Source of the DNA: Affinundibacterium macrobrachii
GTDB lineage: Bacteria > Pseudomonadota > Gammaproteobacteria > Burkholderiales > Burkholderiaceae_D
NCBI RefSeq assembly: GCF_014652415.1
Contig: NZ_BMYT01000004.1
Coordinates: 150,127-214,126, forward strand
DNA length: 64,000 nucleotides
Direction: 5' to 3'
Shown: one piece after another, positions 9,192 through 17,845 of the stretch
Layout of the letters: every line of letters starts with the position of its first letter
Position numbering within the stretch: the first letter of the stretch is position 1
Translations under genes and position numbers: made by a program
Notes under the pieces: model-generated
The model's input: only the letters and a program-made list of their open reading frames with translations
The model's database searches: none
Told to the model about the DNA's origin: nothing

Positions 9192-10142
9192 TTAATTGGC
9201 GACTTTCACGTTCTTTAACATGTCAGTGACCAATGCCGGGAGATCGATTTCTGCCTTCCAACCCCAATCTTGATAAGCGGCCTCATCATTCAAACTTTGT
9301 GGCCAACTTGCCGCGATTGCCTGGCGGCTATCCGGGGCGTAGTGTACCTGAAAGTTTGGTAGGTTTTTAGTGATTTCACTTGTGAGTTCTTGTGGGTTAA
9401 AGCTCATACCACTGACGTTATAAGACGAACGGATTTTGATGTTTTCGGCAGGCGCTTCCATCAAACTAATCGTCGCACGAATCGCATCAGGCATGTAGAT
9501 CATTGGCAGTGATTGTTGCGCTTCGAGGAAGCATGAATAGACTTCGCCCTTCAAGGCAGAATGGAAAATTGCGATCGCATAATCGGTGGTGCCGCCACCT
9601 GGAGGCGATTTATAACTGATGATGCCAGGATAGCGAATACTACGTACATCGACGTTGTATTTCTGGAAGTAATATTCACATAGGCGTTCACCAGCTAACT
9701 TGCTGATGCCATAGATAGTGTTCGGGTCCATTACCGTATATTGTGGCGTGTTGACAGCTTCGGTGTTAGGGCCGAAAGCAGCAATGGAGGATGGCCAGAA
9801 AACTTTGAGAGGTTTGCCAGCTTCGCCACGAATACGTGCTAGTTCCAGAATATTCAACAAGCCATCCATGTTCAATGTCCAAGCTTTCAATGGCGCTTTT
9901 TCACCGGTAGCGGACAATAGCGCTGCTAGTTGATAGACTTGGGTGATGTCGTACTTGTCGTGAATTTCGGCAAGGCGATCGGCATTCAACACATCAACTA
10001 CTTCGTAGATTTTTGCGCCGTACAAACTGGCAGGACTAATATCCGCAGCAATCACATTATCCGCGCCATGTTTAGCGGCTAAAGCATCGACTAATTCGCT
10101 ACCGATTTGGCCGTTCGCACCGATGACTAAAATTCGTTCCAT
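9192..10142 (-). CDS. L-threonine 3-dehydrogenase, SDR (epimerase-like) type
   Basis: This enzyme oxidises L-threonine to 2-amino-3-ketobutyrate with NAD, and the product is cleaved by the Kbl enzyme encoded just upstream. It belongs to the extended short-chain dehydrogenase type, not the zinc alcohol-dehydrogenase type found in E. coli. The nucleotide-binding motif GANGQIGSE is at residues 8-16, VFWPSSIAAFGP carries the catalytic serine region and YGISK the tyrosine-lysine pair. The 316-residue length fits. It follows kbl on the same strand after 146 bases and is probably co-transcribed with it. The family assignment rests partly on this pairing. Confidence 0.9.
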   Translation of the reverse strand: MERILVIGANGQIGSELVDALAAKHGADNVIAADISPASLYGAKIYEVVDVLNADRLAEIHDKYDITQVYQLAALLSATGEKAPLKAWTLNMDGLLNILELARIRGEAGKPLKVFWPSSIAAFGPNTEAVNTPQYTVMDPNTIYGISKLAGERLCEYYFQKYNVDVRSIRYPGIISYKSPPGGGTTDYAIAIFHSALKGEVYSCFLEAQQSLPMIYMPDAIRATISLMEAPAENIKIRSSYNVSGMSFNPQELTSEITKNLPNFQVHYAPDSRQAIAASWPQSLNDEAAYQDWGWKAEIDLPALVTDMLKNVKVAN

Positions 10143-10288
10143 TTTCTTTCCTTACTAATTTTACTATTCTTACTATTCGATTGACTGTCTTATTGCCGCA
10201 GCGATGTAATGGTCGCAGAAGAGTTATTGAAAAACTTCTCCACGTACTAATTGTTCATGCACCTTAGCGGCTAGTTGTGTTTAGAGAT

Positions 10289-11488
10289 TTACTTAATTAA
10301 ACCCAACTCACGACCCGCTTGCGCAAATGCAGCGAGCGCAGTTTGCAATTGTTCTTTGGTGTGTGCCGCGGATAACTGCACACGGACGCGCGCTTGACCC
10401 ATCGGTACAACTGGATAAAAGAAACCAGTAACAAAAACGCCGAGTTCGTACATGCGCGCGGCAAATTTTTGCGCGACTGGTGCGTCGAATAACATCACCG
10501 GAACCACTGGGTGTGTGCCAGGTTTGATGGTGAATCCTAGTGCTTGGATTTCTTGACGGAAGAAAGCGGTGTTTTCATGCAGACGATCACGCAATTCAGT
10601 CGATTTCGACAAGCGTTCTAATACCGTTAAGGACGCACCAGCAATGGATGGCGCCAGCGTATTCGAGAATAAATATGGACGTGATTTTTGACGTAAGGTA
10701 TCGATGACTTCTTTACGCGCAGCGGTAAAACCACCCATCGCACCACCCAATGCTTTACCTAAGGTACCAGTAATAATATCGATGCGCCCCATGACGTTGT
10801 GATGTTCATGCGTACCACGGCCTGTTTTACCTAAAAATCCAGAAGCGTGGCATTCGTCAATCATGACCAAGGCATCATATTTGTCTGCCAAATCGCAAAT
10901 CTTATCGAGTTGGGCAATCGTGCCATCCATGGAAAACGCGCCATCAGTGACGATGATGCGATGGCGTTTATCGGCTGCCGCTTGTAATTGTTTTTCCAGA
11001 TCAGCCATGTCATTGTGGGTATAACGGAAACGTGCCGCTTTACATAAACGGATGCCATCGATAATGGAAGCGTGGTTCAAGGCATCAGAAATGATCGCAT
11101 CGTTTTCATCGAACAGAGGTTCGAATACACCGCCATTCGCATCAAATGCGGCTGCATATAAAATCGTGTCTTCCATTCCCAGAAAATCTGCAATCGCACG
11201 TTCAAGTTGTTTGTGTACAGTTTGCGTACCGCAGATGAAACGGACTGACGATAAGCCATAACCGTATTGCTCGGTCGCTTTGATCGATGCCTGCACAGTC
11301 GCTTCATCACCCGATAAGCCCAGATAATTATTCGCACACAGATTGATGAGCTGACGACCATCATCACATTGCACCAAGGAGCCTTGGCGCGATGAAATCA
11401 CACGCTCTGGTTTGTACAAGCCTTGTTCACGCAAGCTATCCAGATTGCTGGCTAAACCTGTAAAAAATGAATTCTTCTTGGCACTCAT
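10289..11488 (-). CDS. kbl: Glycine C-acetyltransferase (2-amino-3-ketobutyrate CoA ligase)
   Basis: Kbl is a PLP enzyme that splits 2-amino-3-ketobutyrate with CoA into glycine and acetyl-CoA, the second step of threonine breakdown. The 399 residues include the PLP-binding lysine K245 in TGTLGKALGGAMGG, the cofactor aspartate region MIDECHASGFLG and the substrate-site segment NNYLGLSG. It is the first gene of the kbl-tdh unit, and a divergent XRE-cupin regulator shares its upstream region, which carries three operator-like palindromes. Confidence 0.97.
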   Translation of the reverse strand: MSAKKNSFFTGLASNLDSLREQGLYKPERVISSRQGSLVQCDDGRQLINLCANNYLGLSGDEATVQASIKATEQYGYGLSSVRFICGTQTVHKQLERAIADFLGMEDTILYAAAFDANGGVFEPLFDENDAIISDALNHASIIDGIRLCKAARFRYTHNDMADLEKQLQAAADKRHRIIVTDGAFSMDGTIAQLDKICDLADKYDALVMIDECHASGFLGKTGRGTHEHHNVMGRIDIITGTLGKALGGAMGGFTAARKEVIDTLRQKSRPYLFSNTLAPSIAGASLTVLERLSKSTELRDRLHENTAFFRQEIQALGFTIKPGTHPVVPVMLFDAPVAQKFAARMYELGVFVTGFFYPVVPMGQARVRVQLSAAHTKEQLQTALAAFAQAGRELGLIK

Positions 11489-11561
11489 GTTTGTCTCCTG
11501 AAAGGAAAGGGGCTTCTGGTATGATGGAAAAAATTAGAATTTTCGTGGTATTTGTTACTTA

Positions 11562-11633
11562 TATCGAAAATTCGATAAATCTACTGATCCATTTAAATAT
11601 TCAATATATCGAACTAAAATTCAATATAGCGAA
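11562..11633. promoter_or_regulatory. Operator-like palindromes between kbl and the XRE-cupin regulator
   Basis: Three related palindromic sites sit in the 181-base divergent region. TATCGAAAATTCGATA (11562-11577) is a palindrome with a two-base centre. TTCAATATATCGAA and TTCAATATAGCGAA are the cores of two 15-base direct repeats (11599-11613 and 11619-11633) spaced exactly 20 bases apart, about two helical turns. All share the half-site TTCGATA or a close variant. The placement suggests that the divergent regulator binds here and controls both itself and kbl-tdh. Confidence 0.55.
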
Positions 11634-11669
11634 TATTATCTAGGCTAATTTAATTTTGCAAGCGAAACT

Positions 11670-12257
11670 ATGAAAAAAGTGATTGCACCTGTGACAACGC
11701 CTGCTGCGCCACCTGAGGTCGGAGCAACTTTACAGCGTTTACGGCTGGAAAGAGGACTGACTTTGGAAGACTTATCCCGCACTGCGGGAGTATCCAAGTC
11801 GATGTTGTCGCAAATCGAGAGAGAAAAAGCCAATCCAACCATCGCTGTGGCTTGGCGATTGGCGAATGCGCTTGGTATTGGAATGGCAGAATTACTCACC
11901 TCCGAAGCGCCCAAGGTCGATTTAATTCGTATGCTAGAACCGCATGAGACACCAACATTGCCAGGTGAACACTCAGGCTACGTCTTGAAAATACTAGGCC
12001 CCATGGAATTGGCAGGGCGATTTGAATGGTATGAGTTGATTCTCGCGCCCGGTGGCGCTCTAGTCTCCAACCCTCATGACCCTGGTACTTCAGAACATCT
12101 GACCTTGATCACTGGCAGTATTGAAGTTGAGGTAGATGGCGCGAAGAAAAAACTAAAAGTTGGTGGGACTGCCCGTTACGATGCAGACCGCACGCACGCG
12201 ATCCGCAATATAGGCAAGACAGAGGCGAAAGCATTGATGGTGGTCACGCATCGCTAG
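11670..12257 (+). CDS. XRE-family regulator with C-terminal cupin domain
   Basis: This is a cytoplasmic repressor or activator of 195 aa. The helix-turn-helix covers about residues 22-77 (LRLERGLTLEDLSRTAGVSK, then MLSQIEREKANPTI), and a small-ligand-binding cupin fold follows at about 110-192 (PGGALVSNPHDPGTSEHLTL). It is divergent from kbl-tdh and upstream of thrC, so threonine, serine, glycine or a derivative is a plausible effector; that is inference. Operator-like repeats lie just upstream of its start. Confidence 0.9.
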   Translation: MKKVIAPVTTPAAPPEVGATLQRLRLERGLTLEDLSRTAGVSKSMLSQIEREKANPTIAVAWRLANALGIGMAELLTSEAPKVDLIRMLEPHETPTLPGEHSGYVLKILGPMELAGRFEWYELILAPGGALVSNPHDPGTSEHLTLITGSIEVEVDGAKKKLKVGGTARYDADRTHAIRNIGKTEAKALMVVTHR

Positions 12258-12392
12258 TCTGTAGCAAAAAACAAATGAAAAAATTTTTGCTTGGCTAGTC
12301 GATGTTTAGACGTTTCCTTTTCATTTGTTGATTGTTTTTGTTCAGCCGCCATCAGTTCTCCATGGATTCCATGGAAAATTTGCCGTTTCTTT

Positions 12393-12424
12393 GCAGGAAA
12401 TTCGCTTGCCGCCGAATTTCCTGC
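12393..12424. promoter_or_regulatory. Perfect 12-base inverted repeat upstream of thrC
   Basis: GCAGGAAATTCG (12393-12404) and CGAATTTCCTGC (12413-12424) pair perfectly around an eight-base spacer. A TATAAT follows at 12437-12442 without a recognisable -35 box at the right distance. No U-run follows, so this is not a standard terminator. It may be an operator covering the -35 region of a thrC promoter. Confidence 0.45.
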
Positions 12425-12436
12425 TGCAATGCAAGA

Positions 12437-12442
12437 TATAAT
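12437..12442 (+). promoter_or_regulatory. Possible -10 box of a thrC promoter
   Basis: A consensus TATAAT lies 46 bases before the thrC start. The 12-base inverted repeat occupies the place of the -35 box. Promoter activity is inferred only. Confidence 0.35.
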
Positions 12443-12487
12443 TAAGTCGAATCCCTTCTTTGCTTACTTTTATCTTTATTCTCAATC

Positions 12488-13960
12488 ATGCAATACCTGT
12501 CTACTCGTGGTTACGCAACATCCTCTGATTCTTCCGTTTCGTTCTCTGAAATTTTACTTGGTGGCTTAGCGCCTGACGGTGGCTTATATTTGCCGAAGTC
12601 TTATCCGCAAGTGACAGCAGATGAATTGAATATATGGCGCACGCTCAGTTATGCCGATCTCGCGTTTGAAGTGTTGCGTAAATTTGCAACAGATATTCCT
12701 GAAAGCGATTTAAAAGCGATTACGACCAAAACCTATACCGCAGAGGTATACAAAAACGCGCGTCAAGATGAATCTGCACAAGCAATTACACCATTGCGTA
12801 CCTTGCAAGAGAAAGACGGTACCAAATTGGTTTTGCAAGCCTTATCCAACGGCCCGACTTTGGCTTTTAAAGACATGGCAATGCAATTGCTGGGCAACTT
12901 GTTTGAATATGCATTAGCGAAGAATCATTCTGAATTGAATATTTTTGGTGCGACTTCTGGCGATACGGGAAGTGCTGCTGAATACGCAATGCGTGGGAAA
13001 AAAGGCATCCGCGTTTTCATGCTATCACCGCACAAAAAAATGAGTGCGTTTCAAACCGCGCAAATGTTTAGCTTGCAAGACCCGAATATTATTAATATCG
13101 CTGTGAATGGCGTGTTTGATGATTGTCAGGATATGGTAAAAGCGGTGTCGAACGATTTAGAGTTTAAACAACGCCAAAAGATTGGTACTGTAAATTCAAT
13201 CAACTGGGCGCGTGTAGTTGCGCAAGTGGTTTACTATTTCCGTGGATATTTATCGGCGACCAGTAGTAATGATCAGAAAGTGTCGTTCACCGTGCCGTCC
13301 GGTAATTTTGGCAATATCTGTGCTGGTCATATCGCAAGGATGATGGGTTTGCCAATTGCACAGTTAGTCGTGGCGACAAATGAAAACGATGTACTAGATG
13401 AGTTCTTCCGCACTGGTGTTTATCGCGTACGTAAATCGGCAGAGACTTATCACACCACCAGTCCATCTATGGATATTTCCAAAGCCTCGAATTTTGAGCG
13501 TTTTGTTTATGATTTGCTGGGTGGCGACAGCGCTCGCGTTGCCGCTTTGTTCAAGAAAGTAGAGACCGAAGGTGGGTTTGATTTGTCCGGGCGTCCAGGC
13601 AGTGATGGCGATGAATTTAAGAAAATTGCTGAGTTTGGATTTGTCTCGGGTAAATCAATTCACGCAGATCGTCTGCAAACTATCCGTCAAGTAGAACAAG
13701 CGTATGGCGTTACCGTCGACACACATACTGCCGACGGCATTAAGGTAGCGCGTGAACACTTGCAAGCGGGAGTGACGATGATCGTATTGGAAACGGCATT
13801 GCCAGCAAAGTTTAATGAAACAATACGTGAAGCTTTAGGACGTGATGCCGAGCGCCCAGCAGGCTTCGAAAATATTGAAAGTTTGCCACAGCGATTTGAG
13901 GTGATGGATGCCGACGTGGCAAAAATGAAGGCTTTGATTACTTCACATACTGGTTTGTGA
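12488..13960 (+). CDS. thrC: Threonine synthase
   Basis: ThrC converts O-phosphohomoserine to L-threonine with PLP. It has 490 residues and starts MQYLSTRGYA. The PLP lysine is K128 in TLAFKDMAMQLLG, and the phosphate-binding segments FGATSGDTGSAAEYAM and VPSGNFGNICAGHIA are present. In many Burkholderiales thrC follows homoserine dehydrogenase. Here that gene is absent and thrC stands alone next to the threonine-breakdown genes, with its own upstream inverted repeat and a strong terminator behind it. Confidence 0.97.
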   Translation: MQYLSTRGYATSSDSSVSFSEILLGGLAPDGGLYLPKSYPQVTADELNIWRTLSYADLAFEVLRKFATDIPESDLKAITTKTYTAEVYKNARQDESAQAITPLRTLQEKDGTKLVLQALSNGPTLAFKDMAMQLLGNLFEYALAKNHSELNIFGATSGDTGSAAEYAMRGKKGIRVFMLSPHKKMSAFQTAQMFSLQDPNIINIAVNGVFDDCQDMVKAVSNDLEFKQRQKIGTVNSINWARVVAQVVYYFRGYLSATSSNDQKVSFTVPSGNFGNICAGHIARMMGLPIAQLVVATNENDVLDEFFRTGVYRVRKSAETYHTTSPSMDISKASNFERFVYDLLGGDSARVAALFKKVETEGGFDLSGRPGSDGDEFKKIAEFGFVSGKSIHADRLQTIRQVEQAYGVTVDTHTADGIKVAREHLQAGVTMIVLETALPAKFNETIREALGRDAERPAGFENIESLPQRFEVMDADVAKMKALITSHTGL

Positions 13961-14003
13961 AAATACACATTAATTCAGCAAACAAGTAGTTGAGTAAGAT
14001 AGT

Positions 14004-14044
14004 CGGTGAGCCTTTGCTACAAGCAAAGCTCACCGTTTTTTTTT
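14004..14044 (+). terminator. Rho-independent terminator after thrC
   Basis: CGGTGAG and CTTTGCT (one bulged base between them) pair with AGCAAAG and CTCACCG around a short loop, followed by nine T residues. It lies 44 bases after the thrC stop. Confidence 0.93.
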
Positions 14045-14088
14045 GTATTGAATTATTGTATCGAAATTTTCTTTTGCGAAGTAAGTGT

Positions 14089-16473
14089 CTAGTTCGAAGA
14101 CGTGGGTAGTTTATTGTTAGCATTGACGATAGGTAGAGTGAAGTAAAAGCTTGAACCTTGTCCTTCAATCGAATTGAATCCAATTTCTCCCTGCATTCTC
14201 TCTACCATCTCTTTGCAAATCGATAGACCAAGACCCGTGCCGCCTTTGCGACGCGTGCTGCTACCATCGACTTGCGAGAATTTCTTAAATAAGCGATCTT
14301 GATATTGTTGCGGTATCCCTTCACCGTAATCTCGCACCGTGAATTTAAGCTGATCTGCATGTCGCGTAATGCTGACTTCCACTTTGTTTCCTGCACGTGA
14401 GAATTTGGCAGCATTCGACAATAAATTCGACATCACTTGAAGTACGCGTTGCGCGTCTGCATTTACTATGAAGTCTTGTTCCGGCTGATCAAATTCAAAG
14501 TTGATTTGATATTGTCGGGCGTAGCTTTGATTATTTTCTATACTAGATCTCACTAGCGTGCTGGCACTCAATTCTTCGAGCTTAAAGTCCATTTTGCCTG
14601 CGACTAATTTATCCATGTCAAGAATGTCATTGATAATCAGGGCAAGCTGCTGGCCATTCTGCAAAGCGATATGGATCATGCGTGCTAAGGAATCCGGCAA
14701 ATGCCCAAAAATGCCACCTTCAATCAACTTTAGTGAGCCAATAATCGACGTTAATGGCGTTCTTAGCTCATGACTGACGATGGAAACAAATTCACTTTGC
14801 ATCAACTCTAAGTATTTGCGTTCGCTAATATCTCGTAATACAAATATCACATCGGTCTGGTTCTTTTGTCGTGTGAAGGAAATACTAAATTCAATGTGAA
14901 TATCATTTCCTAAATAATCTTTGATGACATTTTCACGTTTGAAGTAAGCCGATTCGGTCTCACTTTCCTCCAGTTCAATTGCCGTCGATGCTTGAATAAA
15001 TTGCGCCACTTCCGCCAGTAATTGGTGGTTTTCTTTGCCGCATATGAGTTGCAAGAAATCGATGTGCAGGAAACTCTCGTCAGGAAATTTTAAGATGCTG
15101 ATTGCAGCGGGATTGATGCTGAGTACGACACCGCTAGCGCTTGTACAAACGATTCCCTCTGCAACATTATTTAAGATTGCTTGAGTATATTCCGCATTGG
15201 CTTGTATTTGCTTTTCCGCGGCGACCCGTCGACTGATATCGATAATTTGAAAAATCCAATACGCTTTCTCTAATTTTTCATAATCAATCAGAGCGAGGCT
15301 GAGCAGGCAAGTGACTTCGCTTCCATTGCGATGTTTTAAATTGAGTTCGTATTGCAAACTACTATTATTCTGTGATTTCCATTCGCGCTGTAGATTTTGA
15401 ATCGCCAAATCGGGGGCGATGTCGGCGAGGGAAATTTTGCGTAAATCGGATTCTTTATAGCCAAGAATTTGGCACAGCATCGGGTTTGCACTAATCCATA
15501 AGCCATCTTCATCGACCAAAGCCATACCTTGCGGTGCCGTATTAAAGGCGCGCATAAATCGTTGTTGACTCTCATTTAGTGCAAAATACGAGCGTGATTG
15601 TCGGCGATAAAATTGAAATGATTTGGCGATCAAGACGCTCAGAATTATGGCGACTGACCAGCCGGCAAAGCGCTGAATGTGCGTAAAGAATTGATTTTGC
15701 TTGCTAGGAGGCACCGCATGGATTTCAATTTGACGGCCTGGCGCATTCACTTTTAAGCGGCTGACAATATCTTGCTGTGCGGTGATATTTCCATACAATG
15801 GCTTTGCATCTGGCGCTAAATCAAGATCGATAACGGCAAATTGCAATTGCAGTTCTTCACCCCGTCGCTTGGCTTTTGCAAAAACTAATTCAGCATCAAG
15901 TATCGTGCTGACTAAGCCCCAATATTGGCCATCTTGCAAAAACACCGGTACACGGTAGGCTAAACCGATGCCACCTTGTTTCAAGGCAAATGGTCCAGCT
16001 AAAGCAGGGCGCTTACTGAGGATGACTTTTTCCACCGCTGGCCATTGCTGGGCATTGTCGGGAAAATACATGCCGATTGCGGATTCGTTTCCTTGACGTG
16101 GGACGATGGTTTGAATGCGATTGGCGGGGGCAAGCGTAATATTGCGAATACTCGCTTCTTGCTTCTGTAGGCTAACTAGCCAAGGTTCAATTTCTTCTAA
16201 CTTATAAGTACCCTTATTCGCTTGAATAAAGGCGACTAGGCCTGAGGCCAAGTGGATAGTGGCATTTAGTTCTGATTCAAGAATAGCTCTAACTTCGCCG
16301 GCGTTACTAATGACTTTTTGTTGATCGAGGCTTGCTTGTCTGCTGCGCTCTTCGAAAAGAATAAGTTCGGTAGCGATTCCCGTGCCTATCAAAACGATCA
16401 AAGGCAATAGTCGACCTAACAGTCGACGGCCAAAGGATTCGTGCTCTAAAAATCTGAATTGAGGAACGGACAT
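14089..16473 (-). CDS. CHASE-PAS-PAS sensor histidine kinase (orphan)
   Basis: This is a 794-residue inner-membrane sensor kinase. Helix 1 is about 21-40, a periplasmic CHASE domain about 60-200 (PWLVSLQKQEASIRNITLAP, LAGPFALKQGGIGLAYRVPV), helix 2 about 269-287, and two PAS domains about 300-415 and 425-550. The dimerisation domain has phosphoacceptor H568 in FVSIVSHELRTPLTSIIGS, and a HATPase domain carries NLLSNAAKFS and GGTGLGLSI. There is no receiver domain in the protein and no response regulator beside it. CHASE domains bind small extracellular ligands; which one is unknown. Confidence 0.93.
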   Translation of the reverse strand: MSVPQFRFLEHESFGRRLLGRLLPLIVLIGTGIATELILFEERSRQASLDQQKVISNAGEVRAILESELNATIHLASGLVAFIQANKGTYKLEEIEPWLVSLQKQEASIRNITLAPANRIQTIVPRQGNESAIGMYFPDNAQQWPAVEKVILSKRPALAGPFALKQGGIGLAYRVPVFLQDGQYWGLVSTILDAELVFAKAKRRGEELQLQFAVIDLDLAPDAKPLYGNITAQQDIVSRLKVNAPGRQIEIHAVPPSKQNQFFTHIQRFAGWSVAIILSVLIAKSFQFYRRQSRSYFALNESQQRFMRAFNTAPQGMALVDEDGLWISANPMLCQILGYKESDLRKISLADIAPDLAIQNLQREWKSQNNSSLQYELNLKHRNGSEVTCLLSLALIDYEKLEKAYWIFQIIDISRRVAAEKQIQANAEYTQAILNNVAEGIVCTSASGVVLSINPAAISILKFPDESFLHIDFLQLICGKENHQLLAEVAQFIQASTAIELEESETESAYFKRENVIKDYLGNDIHIEFSISFTRQKNQTDVIFVLRDISERKYLELMQSEFVSIVSHELRTPLTSIIGSLKLIEGGIFGHLPDSLARMIHIALQNGQQLALIINDILDMDKLVAGKMDFKLEELSASTLVRSSIENNQSYARQYQINFEFDQPEQDFIVNADAQRVLQVMSNLLSNAAKFSRAGNKVEVSITRHADQLKFTVRDYGEGIPQQYQDRLFKKFSQVDGSSTRRKGGTGLGLSICKEMVERMQGEIGFNSIEGQGSSFYFTLPIVNANNKLPTSSN

Positions 16474-16978
16474 GAGTCAGACAGACGGATGGCTTGTTAG
16501 CATCAAATATATTCACTAGGTGTGCTTTTGATTTTGCCTTATTTCCCTCGTCGAGTGTTGAAAAGCTGGATGTAAAAATTGAAAAGAAGCAATTTTTTGT
16601 GGATTTGATGTTTTTTTGAAATACCGATCGTTGGAATTGACTGAAAGCTAAGTGATCAGCAGCCCACAGCTAAGTTGGTTCGTCGTTCCAAATAACTTAG
16701 AGCTAACTTTATGCCAACTTAGAACTACGCTAACGCCAACCCACAATTCATCCAAAAAAAGCCGATTTGTTTTGAGTCTGTTGACGGCATGATTTTTAAC
16801 CACTTAGTAATCTGATTGATGTAGAAAAAGTGCGCTCTATTCCTAGTTTTGTGCGTTTCGTCTGAAAGCGCCTATCCGTTTGAATCGCTTGCTTTATTGT
16901 GACTCTATCGATCTGTCTCATTAATTGTTTTTGCTTTCTTTTTTCTTGCGACAGAGTTCAATTTACAGGAGGTGTGTG
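16474..16978. other. Divergent intergenic region with clustered short repeats
   Basis: About 500 bases separate the divergent CHASE kinase and the ABC exporter. No coding sequence is convincing. Around 16660-16740 short related words recur: CTAAGTTGG with inverted partner CCAACTTAG (16714-16722), plus CTAAGTGATCAG, AACTTAGAG and AGCTAACTT. This might be a regulatory cluster. An AGGAGG ribosome-binding site (16967-16972) sits before the ATPase start. Confidence 0.4.
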
Positions 16979-17845
16979 ATGCTAGAGATACGGAATGTCG
17001 TAAAAAAATATGGAACGAATGTGACTGCTGTGAATGATGTTAGTTTGCAGTTGCAACGTGGCGTTGTCGGTTTGATTGGACATAATGGCGCGGGCAAAAC
17101 GAGCTTGATGCAAATGATCGCGACATTAACTAAACCAAGCAGTGGTCAGATAGTGTTTCAAGGTATTGATATTCTCAAACATCCCGATGCAATTCGTACA
17201 CGCCTAGGTTTTTTGCCACAGGATTTCGGTGTTTATCCGAATTTGAGTGCACTCGAATTCATGCAGTATTTTGCTGCCTTAAAAGGTGTGCGTGATCCCG
17301 AGCGGATTCATTACTTACTTGAGTTGGTGAATTTAACGGAGCATGCGCAACGCTCTGCATCTGCATTTTCTGGTGGTATGCGACGTCGTTTAGGTATTGC
17401 ACAAGCTTTACTCAATGATCCAGATATCTTGGTGGTGGATGAGCCAACTGCAGGTTTAGATCCAGAAGAGCGCTTACGTTTTCGCAATTTACTCAGTGAA
17501 TTGGGTAACGAAAAACTGGTGATCATGTCGACCCATATTGTGTCTGATGTGGAGAGTGTTGCGAGTGAGTTAGCAATTATGCGCAATGGCAAATTAATTG
17601 GTTTCGATACACCAGACAATATGATAGAACAGGCACGCGGCAAGGTTTGGTCTTTGCAGTTACCGATTGCCGATGCCGAACATCTGCGCCAAAATTGGCA
17701 GGTATTACATGCGCAGCGTCAGCATAGTTTGATGACTTTGCGGATTGCCCATCCTACTCAACCGCATAGTGATGCCGTGATGGTCTTGCCTAATTTAGAG
17801 GATGCGCTGATGGCCCAACGTTATTCGTTGCAAGAGGTGGCATGA
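16979..17845 (+). CDS. ABC transporter ATP-binding protein
   Basis: This is the ATPase subunit (288 aa) of an ABC-2 type exporter. Walker A is GHNGAGKT, the signature FSGGMRRRL, Walker B ILVVDEP, and the H-loop lies in STHIVSDVES. A C-terminal extension of about 60 residues follows the ATPase core, as in DrrA/CcmA-type exporters. The frame extends upstream to a TTG at 16925, but AGGAGG six bases before the ATG at 16979 fixes the start. The stop overlaps the permease start by four bases (ATGA). The cargo is unknown. Confidence 0.93.
   Translation: MLEIRNVVKKYGTNVTAVNDVSLQLQRGVVGLIGHNGAGKTSLMQMIATLTKPSSGQIVFQGIDILKHPDAIRTRLGFLPQDFGVYPNLSALEFMQYFAALKGVRDPERIHYLLELVNLTEHAQRSASAFSGGMRRRLGIAQALLNDPDILVVDEPTAGLDPEERLRFRNLLSELGNEKLVIMSTHIVSDVESVASELAIMRNGKLIGFDTPDNMIEQARGKVWSLQLPIADAEHLRQNWQVLHAQRQHSLMTLRIAHPTQPHSDAVMVLPNLEDALMAQRYSLQEVA

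Noticed and set aside
12263..12296. A/T hairpin after the XRE-cupin gene as terminator
   Set aside because: The stem is almost entirely A-T pairs and is not followed by a further T-run, so it would be weak.
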